DNA of 64,000 nt from Streptomyces populi (GTDB lineage Bacteria > Actinomycetota > Actinomycetes > Streptomycetales > Streptomycetaceae). Of this stretch, positions 43,660 to 54,380 are shown in pieces (position 1 is the first letter of the stretch; each line of letters starts with the position of its first letter). The stretch lies in the NCBI RefSeq assembly GCF_002911015.1, contig NZ_KZ626843.1:62001-126000 (forward strand), in the 5' to 3' direction. The notes below the pieces were generated by a model. That model ran no database searches and was not told where the DNA came from. It saw only the letters and a list, made by a program, of their open reading frames with translations. A program made the position numbers and the translations under genes.

Positions 43660-45039
43660 GTGTCCACGATCGCCGGTGGTCGCGCCGCGCGGCGCCAGAC
43701 CATGCGCCGAATCCGCCCTCGCCGCTCGCCCGCCGTCCCGCTGTTGATCGCCGTCTGGGCCGGCGCCGCCGCCGTCCTCTGGCTGTGGTGGAACAACACC
43801 CCGTCCATCGCGGACAACAACAGCAGGATCCTCAACGCCGGGCGCATCACCGGGCTGCTCGCCGGTTATCTGATGGCCCTCGTGGTGCTGCAGATGGCCC
43901 GGGTCCCCGCCCTCGAACGCAGGGTGGGATCGGACCGGGTGGCGCGCTGGCACGCGATGACCGGCCGCTACACCATCTGCATGGTCATCGCCCACCTCTT
44001 CCTGACGATGTGGGGCTACGCCCTGCAGTCCGGCAAGGGGCTCGGCGGGATCGTGCAGCAGACCGTCGACTCGGTCAACCAGCTGCCCGACATGGGCAAA
44101 GCGGCGATCGGCACGGGCCTGCTCGTGCTGATCGGGTTCATCTCCGTCGGCTGGCTGCGCCGGCTGATCCCGTACGACACCTGGTACCACGTCCACCTGC
44201 TGACGTACGCCGCGGTGTTCCTGACGTTCTGGCACCAGCTGTCCACCGGCAACGACTTCGCGGTGGAGCCCGTCGCCAAGACCGTCTGGTACGGGCTCTA
44301 CGGCTCGGTGACCGCCCTGGTCATCTGGTACCGAATCCTTTCTCCGATCCGGCTGAACCTGAAGCACCGGATGCGGGTCCAGGCGGTCATCGAGGAGACG
44401 CCCGGCATCGTGTCGGTGCTGATCAGCGGACGCAAGCTGCACCGGATGGGCGCGGAGGCGGGGCAGTTCTTCCGCTGGCGCTTCCTGGCGCCCGGGATGC
44501 GCTTCAGCTCCCACCCGTACTCGCTCTCGGCGTCGCCCCGCCCCAACATGCTGCGCATCACCGTGAAGGCGATCGGCGACCACAGCGCCGGCCTGCGTGA
44601 TCTGGAGCCGGGCACCCGGGTCTGGGCCGAGGGCCCCTACGGCGCCCTGACCGCCGACAAGCGCAGCCGCGGCAAGGTGCTCCTGGTGGCGGGCGGCGTC
44701 GGCATCACCCCGATGCGGACGCTGTTCGAGACCCTTCCCGGCGCGTCGGGCGACCTCACGCTGCTCTACCGGGCCAACACCACGCAGGACCTGGCCCTGT
44801 GGGACGAACTGGCCGCCATCTCCAAGGAGCGCGGGGCGCGGCTGATGTACGCGGTGAACAGCCCCGACGGCGAGCGTCCGGACATCTCGGCGGACTCCCT
44901 GCGCCGCAAGCTGCCCGACATAGACGACCACGACGTCTTCATGTGCGGGCCGCCCGGCTTCGCCCAGGAGGTGTACGCGGCACTGCGCGGCGCGGGCGTC
45001 CCCGCTCGCCGCATCCATCACGAGTCGTTCGAGATGTGA
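43660..45039 (+). CDS. Ferric-reductase-like membrane flavocytochrome 2
   Basis: 459 aa, a close paralogue of the gene at 41698: RWHAMTGRYTICMVIAHLF, WYHVHLLTYAAVFLTFWHQL, RWRFLAPGMRFSSHPYSLSA, LVAGGVGITPMRTLFETLPG, FMCGPPGFAQEVY, and the same RRIHHESFE ending. GTG 43660 has GGAGG 4 nt upstream. Duplicated with its FMN partner, so the locus has two parallel reductase-flavoprotein modules. Confidence 0.92.
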   Translation: MSTIAGGRAARRQTMRRIRPRRSPAVPLLIAVWAGAAAVLWLWWNNTPSIADNNSRILNAGRITGLLAGYLMALVVLQMARVPALERRVGSDRVARWHAMTGRYTICMVIAHLFLTMWGYALQSGKGLGGIVQQTVDSVNQLPDMGKAAIGTGLLVLIGFISVGWLRRLIPYDTWYHVHLLTYAAVFLTFWHQLSTGNDFAVEPVAKTVWYGLYGSVTALVIWYRILSPIRLNLKHRMRVQAVIEETPGIVSVLISGRKLHRMGAEAGQFFRWRFLAPGMRFSSHPYSLSASPRPNMLRITVKAIGDHSAGLRDLEPGTRVWAEGPYGALTADKRSRGKVLLVAGGVGITPMRTLFETLPGASGDLTLLYRANTTQDLALWDELAAISKERGARLMYAVNSPDGERPDISADSLRRKLPDIDDHDVFMCGPPGFAQEVYAALRGAGVPARRIHHESFEM

Positions 45040-45058
45040 GCGACGGGAGTCAGGAACG

Positions 45059-45850
45059 ATGAAGAAGAATCACCCCATCCGCCGGTTCGTGCTGGCGAGC
45101 GCCGCCACCGTGTCCGGAATAGTGCTGCTGCTGGCGCTCAAGCCCGCGTCCGACCCGGCCGCCGCCTCGGCGCAGGCCGGTGCCGTGCCCCAGCAGACGG
45201 CGGCCGCCCAGGGGGCTCAGGGCGGCGCCGCCGAGCAGGCGGGCGCCGGCACCGTCCTCGGTGACGTGGTGCGGACCGAGTACGGCCCGGTCCAGGTGCG
45301 GCTCACCATGAGCGGCGGCAAGATCACCAAGGCCGAGGCGGTCCAGGCGCCCGCGGGCGGGACCAGCTCCCAGAAGACCGAACTCTCGGTGCCCAAGCTC
45401 AACCAGGAGGCCGTCGCGGCGGGCAGCGCCGACATCGACAGCGTCTCCGGCGCCACCTACACCAGCGAGGGCTACAAGAAGTCCCTCCAGTCGGCCCTGG
45501 ACAAGGTGAAGACCTCCGGCGGCACGTCGGACTCCTCGAGTTCCCCGGGCAAGGCCTCCGCGACACCGGCCGCACAGGCACGCGTCGTCACCGGGACCGT
45601 GGCGAACACCCAGTACGGCCCCGTCCAGGTCCGGCTCACGCTCGCCGGCAAGAAGATCACCAAGGCCGAGGCGGTCCAGGCGCCCTCGGGCGGGACCAGC
45701 TCGCAGAAGACCGAACTCTCGGTGCCCAAGCTCAACCAGGAGACCGTCGCGGCGGGCAGCGCCGACATCGACAGCGTCTCCGGCGCCACCTACACCAGCG
45801 AGGGCTACAAGAAGTCCCTCCAGTCCGCCCTGGACAAGGCCGGTGTCTGA
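45059..45850 (+). CDS. Exported protein with two FMN-binding domains
   Basis: 263 aa. Signal-anchor IRRFVLASAATVSGIVLLLA, Ala/Gln linker, then two FMN-binding domains (about 70-150 and 182-262), each with YGPVQVRLT and DIDSVSGATYTSEGYKKSLQ. Two SGAT threonines imply two covalent FMNs. Domain arrangement recalls PplA of the Listeria extracellular electron transfer system (also two flavinylated domains), though that is a lipoprotein and this has no lipobox. Stop overlaps the apbE start. Confidence 0.9.
   Translation: MKKNHPIRRFVLASAATVSGIVLLLALKPASDPAAASAQAGAVPQQTAAAQGAQGGAAEQAGAGTVLGDVVRTEYGPVQVRLTMSGGKITKAEAVQAPAGGTSSQKTELSVPKLNQEAVAAGSADIDSVSGATYTSEGYKKSLQSALDKVKTSGGTSDSSSSPGKASATPAAQARVVTGTVANTQYGPVQVRLTLAGKKITKAEAVQAPSGGTSSQKTELSVPKLNQETVAAGSADIDSVSGATYTSEGYKKSLQSALDKAGV
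45281..45840. repeat. Direct repeat of FMN-binding domain DNA
   Basis: Blocks of about 227 bp starting at 45281 and 45614 (offset 333 bp). The 3' two thirds are almost identical; differences concentrate in the first 60 bp. Indicates a recent internal duplication. Confidence 0.85.
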
Positions 45851-46634
45851 GCCCGTCGAGGACGCACCCCAGGAGCTGCGCCACGCCGAGGAGGTGATGG
45901 GCACGGTCTTCTCCTTCGACGTGCGCGGCGGCGAACCCGGGGCCGTGCGCACGGCGTTGGAGGAGGCGGTCACCCGACTCCACCGCGTGGACGAGGTGTT
46001 CAGCACCTACCGTGAGGACAGCCAGATCTCGCGGCTCGTCCGCGGGGAGATCACCGTCGAGGAGTGCGACCCGGAGGTCGCCGAGGTCCTCGAGCTGGGC
46101 GCCGAGGCGGAACGGGTCAGCGACGGCTGGTTCAGCACGCGTTACGAGGGGCGGCTCGACCCCACGGGGATCGTCAAGGGCTGGGCGGCGGAACACGCGG
46201 CCCAGCGTCTCGCCGCGGCCGGGGCGAGCGGAGTGAGCGTCAACGGCGGCGGCGACGTCCAGCTGCTCGGCGTCCCCGGGCCGCACCGCCCCTGGCGGGT
46301 GGGCGTGTCCGACCCGCTCCGTCCGGGCACGCTCGCCGCGGTGATCTCCGCGGCCGGTGCCGACGAGCTGGCCGTCGCGACCTCGGGCACCGCCGAACGC
46401 GGTGCCCACATCGTCGACCCGCGCACCGGGAGGTCCGCGGTCACCGACCTGGTGGCCGTGACCGTGGTGGGCCCCCGGCTGACCTGGGTGGACGCCTGGG
46501 CGACCGCGGCCTTCGCGATGGGCTCACGGGCGGGCCTGGACTGGCTGGAGTCGCTTCCGGACGTGGAGGCGCTGCTCATCACGGCGGGCGACGAGGTCAG
46601 ATGCACGGGAGGCCTCGCCCGGCGCCTGGGCTGA
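45843..46634 (+). CDS. apbE: FAD:protein FMN transferase ApbE
   Basis: 263 aa. EEVMGTVFSFDVRGG, DPTGIVKGWAAEHAAQRLAA, GVSVNGGGDVQLLG, ELAVATSGTAERGAHIVDPR and VDAWATAAFAMG are ApbE motifs for FAD and Mg binding. Transfers FMN from FAD to Thr in SGAT sites, presumably on the two FMN-domain proteins just upstream. GTG 45843 overlaps the preceding stop by 8 nt. No signal peptide is evident, so modification may be cytosolic before export, or the start is further upstream. Confidence 0.92.
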   Translation: MSEPVEDAPQELRHAEEVMGTVFSFDVRGGEPGAVRTALEEAVTRLHRVDEVFSTYREDSQISRLVRGEITVEECDPEVAEVLELGAEAERVSDGWFSTRYEGRLDPTGIVKGWAAEHAAQRLAAAGASGVSVNGGGDVQLLGVPGPHRPWRVGVSDPLRPGTLAAVISAAGADELAVATSGTAERGAHIVDPRTGRSAVTDLVAVTVVGPRLTWVDAWATAAFAMGSRAGLDWLESLPDVEALLITAGDEVRCTGGLARRLG

Positions 46635-46668
46635 CCGGCGCCGGCCCCGCCCCGGCACTCCTGTCGGC

Positions 46669-46723
46669 GCGTACGACGGTGGAGGCGCGCCCCGGAGCGG
46701 GGTGCGCCTCCACCGTCGTACGC
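46669..46723. terminator. Long bidirectional terminator between apbE and argR
   Basis: GCGTACGACGGTGGAGGCGC and GCGCCTCCACCGTCGTACGC are exact complements, with CCCC/GGGG pairs and one mismatch inside, around a 5-nt loop. Lies between the convergent apbE and argR genes. Confidence 0.85.
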
Positions 46724-46724
46724 G

Positions 46725-47261
46725 TCAGTGATCCTTCTGGGCCAGCCGCAGCAGGTGATCGGCCAGCGCCTGGCCGCCCGTCGCATCGCGGCTGATCAGC
46801 ATCAGGGTGTCGTCCCCCGCGATCGTGCCCAGGACGTCGTGCAGTTCCGCCTGGTCGATCGCCGAGGCGAGGAACTGCGCGGCCCCGGGCGGGGTGCGCA
46901 GGACCACGAGATTGGCCGAGGCCTCCGCGGAGATCAGCAGCTCCGCGGAGAGCCTGCGCATCCGCTCCTCCTTCGCCGACTCCCCCAGCGGCGCGCGCGG
47001 GGTGCGGAACCCGCCCTCGCTCGGCACCGCGTAGATGAGGTCGCCGTCGTTGTTGCGGATCTTCACCGCGTTCAGCTCGTCGAGGTCCCGGGAGAGCGTC
47101 GCCTGGGTGACGTTCAGCCCGTCGTCGGCGAGGAGCTTCGCCAACTGGCTCTGCGAGCGCACCGGTTGCCGGTTGAGGATGTCCACGATCCGGCGGTGGC
47201 GTGCGGTGCGGGTCTGCGGCACGGCGGGCCCCGCGTGCTCGTGGTCCTGCGCGTGACTCAT
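46725..47261 (-). CDS. argR: Arginine repressor ArgR
   Basis: 178 aa. N-terminal winged HTH ([20 protein letters not shown] ... [19 protein letters not shown]) and C-terminal arginine-binding hexamer domain ([27 protein letters not shown]). Represses arginine synthesis by binding ARG boxes with arginine as corepressor. Last gene of the argC-J-B-D-R set, 23 bp after argD. Confidence 0.96.
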   Translation of the reverse strand: MSHAQDHEHAGPAVPQTRTARHRRIVDILNRQPVRSQSQLAKLLADDGLNVTQATLSRDLDELNAVKIRNNDGDLIYAVPSEGGFRTPRAPLGESAKEERMRRLSAELLISAEASANLVVLRTPPGAAQFLASAIDQAELHDVLGTIAGDDTLMLISRDATGGQALADHLLRLAQKDH

Positions 47262-47284
47262 CGTCTTCGTCCCATTTCCCGGGA

Positions 47285-48493
47285 TCACCCGTCCCCGTTG
47301 ACTGCGTCGAGGATGCCGGGAAGGGCCCGGAGGAAGGCGTCCACCTCGTCGTCGCCGAGGTTCAGCGGCGGCATCAGCCGTACGACATCGGGGGCGGGCG
47401 CGTTCACCAGGAGACCGGCGTCCTGAGCCGCCTTCTGCACCTGGGGCGCGAGCGGCTCGGTGAGCACGATACCCAGGAGCAGCCCCGCACCCCGGACGTG
47501 GTCGATCAACGGATGGCCGGAACCGTCACCGAGCCCCTCGATCCCGTCCCGCAGCTTCTCGCCCACGCGCTTGACGTTCTCCAGGAGTCCCTCGGACGCG
47601 ATCGTGTCGAGCACGGCGAGTCCGGCGGCGCACACGACCGGATTGCCGCCGAAGGTCGTTCCGTGGTGGCCCGGCTCCAGCAGTGCGGCGGCACGGCCGA
47701 AGGCGACGGTGGCGCCGAGCGGCAGTCCGCCGCCGAGGCCCTTGGCGAGCGTGACGACGTCGGGCAGGACGCCCTCGTGGGCCTGGTACTCGAACCAGTG
47801 GCCGGTGCGGCCGATGCCGGTCTGCACCTCGTCCAGGACGAGCAGGGCGCCGTGGGCCGCGGTGATGGCGCGCGCCGCCTTCAGATAACCCGGGGGCGGT
47901 ACGACCACGCCCTTCTCGCCCTGGATCGGCTCGATGATCACCAGCGCGGTGTCCTCGGTGACCGCCTGGGCGAGGGCCTGGGCGTCGCCGTACGGGACGT
48001 GCGTGACGTCGCCGGGCAGCGGCAGGAAGGGCTCCCGCTTGCCGGACTGGCCGGTGAGCGCGAGGGCGCCCATGGTCCGCCCGTGGAAGCCGCCGGTGGT
48101 GGCGACCATGTGGGTCCGGCCGGTCAGCCGGCCGATCTTGAACGCGGCCTCGTTGGCCTCGGCGCCCGAGTTGCAGAAGTACACCCGGCCCTCGCGGCCG
48201 AAGAGCTGCAACAGCCGTTCGGCGAGGGCGACGGGCGGCTCGGCGACGAAGAGGTTGGAGACATGGGCGAGGGTGCCGATCTGCCGGCTCACCGCCTCGA
48301 CGACGGCGGGGTGGCCGTGGCCGAGGGCGTTGACCGCGATGCCGCCGACGAAGTCGAGGTACTCGTTCCCGTCGGCGTCCCACAGCCTGGTCCCGGCGCC
48401 GCGGACGAGCGGCAGCCGCGGGGTGCCGTAGTTGTCCATGAGCGCGCCCTGCCAGCGCTGGGTGAGCTCCTCGTTCGTCGTGCCGCCGGTCAT
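47285..48493 (-). CDS. argD: Acetylornithine aminotransferase
   Basis: 402 aa. Class III aminotransferase: [54 protein letters not shown] lysine in [18 protein letters not shown] overlaps the argB stop (ATGA). Converts N-acetylglutamate semialdehyde to N-acetylornithine. Confidence 0.96.
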   Translation of the reverse strand: MTGGTTNEELTQRWQGALMDNYGTPRLPLVRGAGTRLWDADGNEYLDFVGGIAVNALGHGHPAVVEAVSRQIGTLAHVSNLFVAEPPVALAERLLQLFGREGRVYFCNSGAEANEAAFKIGRLTGRTHMVATTGGFHGRTMGALALTGQSGKREPFLPLPGDVTHVPYGDAQALAQAVTEDTALVIIEPIQGEKGVVVPPPGYLKAARAITAAHGALLVLDEVQTGIGRTGHWFEYQAHEGVLPDVVTLAKGLGGGLPLGATVAFGRAAALLEPGHHGTTFGGNPVVCAAGLAVLDTIASEGLLENVKRVGEKLRDGIEGLGDGSGHPLIDHVRGAGLLLGIVLTEPLAPQVQKAAQDAGLLVNAPAPDVVRLMPPLNLGDDEVDAFLRALPGILDAVNGDG

Positions 48494-49409
48494 TCCGCGT
48501 CCCCCGCTTCCTCGTCGTCCGGCACGACCATCGTGCCGATGCCCTCGTCGGTGAAGATCTCCAGCAGGATCGAGTGCTGGACCCGGCCGTCGATGACACG
48601 GGCGGTGGTGACGCCGTTGCGCACGGCGTGCAGACACCCCTCCATCTTCGGCACCATGCCGCTGGCCAGCTCGGGAAGCAGCTTCTCCAGCTGGGAGGCG
48701 GTGAGGCGGCTGATCACCTCGTCGCTGTCGGGCCAGTCCTCGTACAGTCCCTCGACGTCCGTGAGGACCATGAGGGTCTCGGCGCCCAGCGCGGCAGCGA
48801 GTGCCGCAGCCGCCGTATCAGCATTGACGTTGTAGACATGTCCGTCGTCCTGGCTCCGGGCGATCGAGGAGACGACCGGGATGCGGCCGTCGGCGAGCAG
48901 GGCCTCGATCGCGCCCGTGTCGATCGCGGTGATCTCGCCCACCCGCCCGATGTCGACCAGTTCGCCGTCGATCCGGGGCCGGTGCTTGGTGGCGGTGATG
49001 GTGTGCGCGTCCTCGCCGGTGAGGCCGATGGCGAGCGGTCCGTGCTCGTTGAGCAGTCCGACCAGCTCGCGCTGGACCTGTCCGGCCAGCACCATGCGGA
49101 CGACGTCCATCGCGTCCTCGGTGGTGACGCGCAGGCCCGCCTTGAACTCGCTGACGATGCCGTGCCGGTCGAGGGCCGCGTTGATCTGGGGACCGCCGCC
49201 GTGCACGACGACCGGCCGGAGGCCCGCGTGGTGCAGGAAGACGATGTCCTGGGCGAAGGCGGCCTTCAGCTCGGCGTCGACCATGGCGTTGCCGCCGAAC
49301 TTGACGACGACGGTCTTGCCGCGGTGCCGGGTCAGCCAGGGCAACGCCTCGATGAGGATCTGCGCCTTGGGCAGGGCGGTGTGCCTACGGGTCGGGTTCG
49401 TCGGATTCG

Positions 49410-49413
<4 letters not shown>
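48490..49413 (-). CDS. argB: Acetylglutamate kinase
   Basis: 307 aa. [60 protein letters not shown] and [12 protein letters not shown] match ArgB. Phosphorylates N-acetylglutamate; usually the arginine-inhibited step when the N-terminal helix is present. That helix ([20 protein letters not shown]) is present, suggesting feedback sensitivity. ATG overlaps the argJ stop (ATGA). Confidence 0.96.
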
Positions 49414-51643
<2,230 letters not shown>

Positions 51644-51840
51644 CCTCCTCGATCGGCCGCCTCGGGCTCCTGAGGCTCAACGTTTCCAGGTGGCGAGTGA
51701 GCCGTCGAGACGGCGAGGCCGAGTGTCGAACCCGGCGGCAGACGATGAGCCGAAGCACGACAGTCGTCACGAAGCCAGGCCCTGCCGTCACCACGGCCGA
51801 CGGCAGAAGCGGAGCACCGGGCAGGAGATAGCGTTCCGGC

Positions 51841-52221
51841 ATGACCTCAGCACCGCCCCGGTTCCCGCCGTATCCGATCCGTGGCGTGCACGTGCTGCAT
51901 CAGAAGCAGAACTGCGCGCCGCACTTCGCGGAGATAGTGGTGGATTTCGAGCCCGCAGCCGAGGGCTTCGCCTTCGAGGCGGCCCAAGGGCTGACGGTGG
52001 AGTACGAACCTGCCGAGAACCTGCCACGCTTCATCGCGGCTGCCGCCGCGGGGCTCGAGGAGCAGCTGAGCTTGCCCGAGCACGGAGTCGTGATCGCCAC
52101 TCGGGTGGTGCTGCGACGCGTCCGCGCCGATACGTTCGGCTCTCACGAACTGGCGTTCAAGATCGCGGGCTGTCTCGCCGCCCGCAAGGCTTTGGAGCGC
52201 ACGGGGGCGCCACGACTCTGA
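51841..52221 (+). CDS. Free-standing EF-G domain IV-like protein
   Basis: 126 aa. The order HFAEIVVDFEPAAEGFAFE, ENLPRFIAAAAAGLEEQL, TRVVLRRVRADTFGSHELAF, KIAGCLAARKAL parallels EF-G domain IV (the tip that enters the decoding site). No GTPase domain is present in any frame on either side. ATG with GGAG 12-13 nt upstream. Could modulate the ribosome or mimic tRNA; inference only. Confidence 0.7.
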   Translation: MTSAPPRFPPYPIRGVHVLHQKQNCAPHFAEIVVDFEPAAEGFAFEAAQGLTVEYEPAENLPRFIAAAAAGLEEQLSLPEHGVVIATRVVLRRVRADTFGSHELAFKIAGCLAARKALERTGAPRL

Positions 52222-52509
52222 GCGGCGCCCCGGCTCCGCCCCCGCACGGGGGCGTGCCGTCACCGAGGGCCTGTGCCGCCGGGTCGGCGCGCGTGGGACC
52301 GGCTCCGGCCGCGGCGCGCGCAGGGCGCCCCACCGCAGGCGCACTTCGCGGCGCTGGACCACTCGGCACAGGAGAAGCCCGCGGCGGAGCAGGAAGCGGC
52401 CGCGCAGAGCTCCGATGGACTCGGCACCCTCCGGGGGCCGGCGGCCGAGATCCCCAGAAGGTGCCTCGGGTGCCGCCGGTGACCTCGGCCGCGGGGAGGC
52501 CGTCCCGGG
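52222..52509. other. Intergenic region, nothing convincing
   Basis: 288 bp between convergent genes. CCCCCGCACGGGGGCG at 52239 could be a small hairpin. Several ORFs cross it (for example plus-strand 52273-52482), but they have biased Arg/Ala composition and no good ribosome site. Confidence 0.6.
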
Positions 52510-52902
52510 TCAGGAACGCTTCGCGTCCCGCTCCGTGTTCTTCTGCTTGATGCGCGCCGTCTCCTTGCGGACCTCCGCCTGGGTGGCGCGCTCACGCCGC
52601 AACCACTCGGGGTCCTCCGTCTTCAGCGCCTCGATCTGCTCGGTGGTGAGCGCCTCGCTGACGCCGCCGCGGGCGAGTCCGGCGATGGAGACGCCGAGCT
52701 TGGCGGCGACGACCGGCCGCGGGTGCGGGCCGGTGCGGCGCAGCTCCTGGAGCCACGCGGGCGGGTCGGTCTGCAGCGCGTTCAGCTCGGCACGCGAGAC
52801 GACACCCTCCTGGAACTCGGCGGGGGTGGCCTCGAGGTACACACCCAGCTTCTTCGCCGCGGTGGCGGGCTTCATCGTCTGGGCGGTCTGGTGCGAACTC
52901 AT
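52510..52902 (-). CDS. DUF5997 family protein
   Basis: 130 aa, mostly helical: MKPATAAKKLGVYLEATPAE, LQTDPPAWLQELRRTGPHPR, VVAAKLGVSIAGLARGGVSE, with a basic C-terminus. The LGVSIAGL segment looks like a helix-turn-helix. ATG 52902 has no ribosome site but TACCCT stands 7 nt upstream, so the mRNA is probably leaderless. Divergent from the LysR-like effector-domain gene; possibly its missing DNA-binding partner. Confidence 0.8.
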   Translation of the reverse strand: MSSHQTAQTMKPATAAKKLGVYLEATPAEFQEGVVSRAELNALQTDPPAWLQELRRTGPHPRPVVAAKLGVSIAGLARGGVSEALTTEQIEALKTEDPEWLRRERATQAEVRKETARIKQKNTERDAKRS

Positions 52903-52984
52903 GAGGTCAAGGGTATCGAGCGCGCGGGCCGCCGCCGACCATCGCGGGTGCGGCGCCCGGGGTCCCGCCGGGTAATCTGACGTG

Positions 52985-53818
52985 GTGACCGGCTCCGAAG
53001 CATCCCCTTCCTTCAGGCTCGCCTACGTTCCGGGGGTGACGCCCTCGAAGTGGGTGCGGATCTGGAACGAGCGGCTGCCCGACGTTCCCCTGGTCCTCGT
53101 CCCGGTGTCCGCCGCCGAGGTGTACGACGTCCTGCGGCGCGGCGACGCCGACGCGGGGTTCGTCCGGCTGCCGGTCGACGGGACCGACCTGAGCGCGATC
53201 CCCCTCTACACCGAGACGACGGTCGTCGTGGTCCCCAAGGACCACATCGTGGCGGCGGTCGAGCAGGTCTCGGGCGAGGACCTCGCCGACGACATCGTGC
53301 TGCACCCCGAGGACGACCCGCTGGACTGGGAACGGCTGCCGGGCAGGCCCGCGCTGGAGCGGCCCGCCGTGACCGCCGACGCCGTGGAACTCGTCGCGGC
53401 GGGCATCGGGGTCGTGATCGTGCCGCAGTCCCTCGCCCGGCTCCACCACCGCAAGGACCTCACCTACCGGACGGTCACGGACGCCCCCGAGTCGCGGGTC
53501 GCGCTGGCCTGGCCGGAGGAGCGGACGACCGACATGGTGGAGGACTTCATCGGCATCGTGCGCGGACGCACGGTCAACAGCACGCGCGGGCGTTCCCAGA
53601 CCCCGCCCGCGGCGCAGCGGAAGGACCGGGGCGCGGCGAAGTCCGCCGGGTCCGCCTCCCGGAAGTCCGACGCGGGCGGTGCCCGGCGCAAGCCCGCGCC
53701 GGGCCGGACGGGCGGCAAGGGCGGTGGCGGGGCCGCGGCCAAGAACTCCCGGGGCGGCGGCGGTACGGGCGGTCCGAAGGGCGGCGCGAAGCGCGGCAGG
53801 CCCCGCCGCGGTTCCTGA
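52985..53818 (+). CDS. LysR-type effector domain without HTH, basic tail
   Basis: 277 aa. FRLAYVPGVTPSKWVRIW, LRRGDADAGFVRLPVDGT, VTADAVELVAAGIGVVIVPQ are the LysR substrate-binding fold, but no N-terminal helix-turn-helix precedes it. Residues about 200-277 are a Lys/Arg/Gly-rich tail (KDRGAAKSAGSASRKS, GAKRGRPRRGS) that could bind nucleic acid. GTG 52985 (or 52982) lies 6 nt after TAATCT, so leaderless. Role unknown. Confidence 0.8.
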   Translation: MTGSEASPSFRLAYVPGVTPSKWVRIWNERLPDVPLVLVPVSAAEVYDVLRRGDADAGFVRLPVDGTDLSAIPLYTETTVVVVPKDHIVAAVEQVSGEDLADDIVLHPEDDPLDWERLPGRPALERPAVTADAVELVAAGIGVVIVPQSLARLHHRKDLTYRTVTDAPESRVALAWPEERTTDMVEDFIGIVRGRTVNSTRGRSQTPPAAQRKDRGAAKSAGSASRKSDAGGARRKPAPGRTGGKGGGGAAAKNSRGGGGTGGPKGGAKRGRPRRGS

Positions 53819-53936
53819 CCCCCGGGACGGTCCGGCGGTGCCCCGTCCGGCGGGCGGTGGTCCGAACGGCAGGACGGGGAGGCCGGAGCGCGTCGACGGG
53901 GCGCGCCGCGTCGGACGGGACGGAGAGCGGGACGGC

Positions 53937-54380
53937 ATGGGCGAGTTCTGGCCGGTTCAGGACGTGCTGGCGCACCTGGGCGGAAGCTGGCGGGTCGAGC
54001 GCGGTGTGCGGGACCTCGCGAGCGGCGCCGAGGGGCGCTTCACCGGCACGACGGTCTTCGGGCCGCTGGACGGCGCCGGGCTCCTGCACCGGGAGTCGGG
54101 CACGTTCGTGTGGCAGGGCGTAGCGCGGCCCGCCGAGCGGACCCTGCGGTTCCTGCCGGGCGACGCCCCCGGTACCGCCCTCGTACGGTTCTCGGACGGC
54201 CGCCCGTTCCACGACCTGGACCTGACGAGCGGGCGCTGGGTCGCCGACCACCCGTGCGCGGCGGACCTCTACCGGGGCGAGTTCACCGTCCGGGACGAGG
54301 GCCACTGGCGGTCCGTGTGGCGGGTGCGGGGGCCCGCGAAGGACCTGGTGCTCACCACCGGCTACACGCGCCTGGTCTGA
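53937..54380 (+). CDS. DUF6314 family protein
   Basis: 147 aa, beta-rich: DVLAHLGGSWRVERGVRDLA, GLLHRESGTFVWQGVARPAE, HDLDLTSGRWVADHPCAADL, WRVRGPAKDLVLTTGYTRL. Lipocalin-like barrel expected; no known function. ATG 53937 with GAGCGGGAC upstream. Overlaps the convergent gene by 19 bp at the 3' ends. Confidence 0.8.
   Translation: MGEFWPVQDVLAHLGGSWRVERGVRDLASGAEGRFTGTTVFGPLDGAGLLHRESGTFVWQGVARPAERTLRFLPGDAPGTALVRFSDGRPFHDLDLTSGRWVADHPCAADLYRGEFTVRDEGHWRSVWRVRGPAKDLVLTTGYTRLV

Noticed and set aside
52273..52482. Small plus-strand gene between the EF-G-IV and DUF5997 genes
   Set aside because: Biased composition, no ribosome site and no recognisable pattern.
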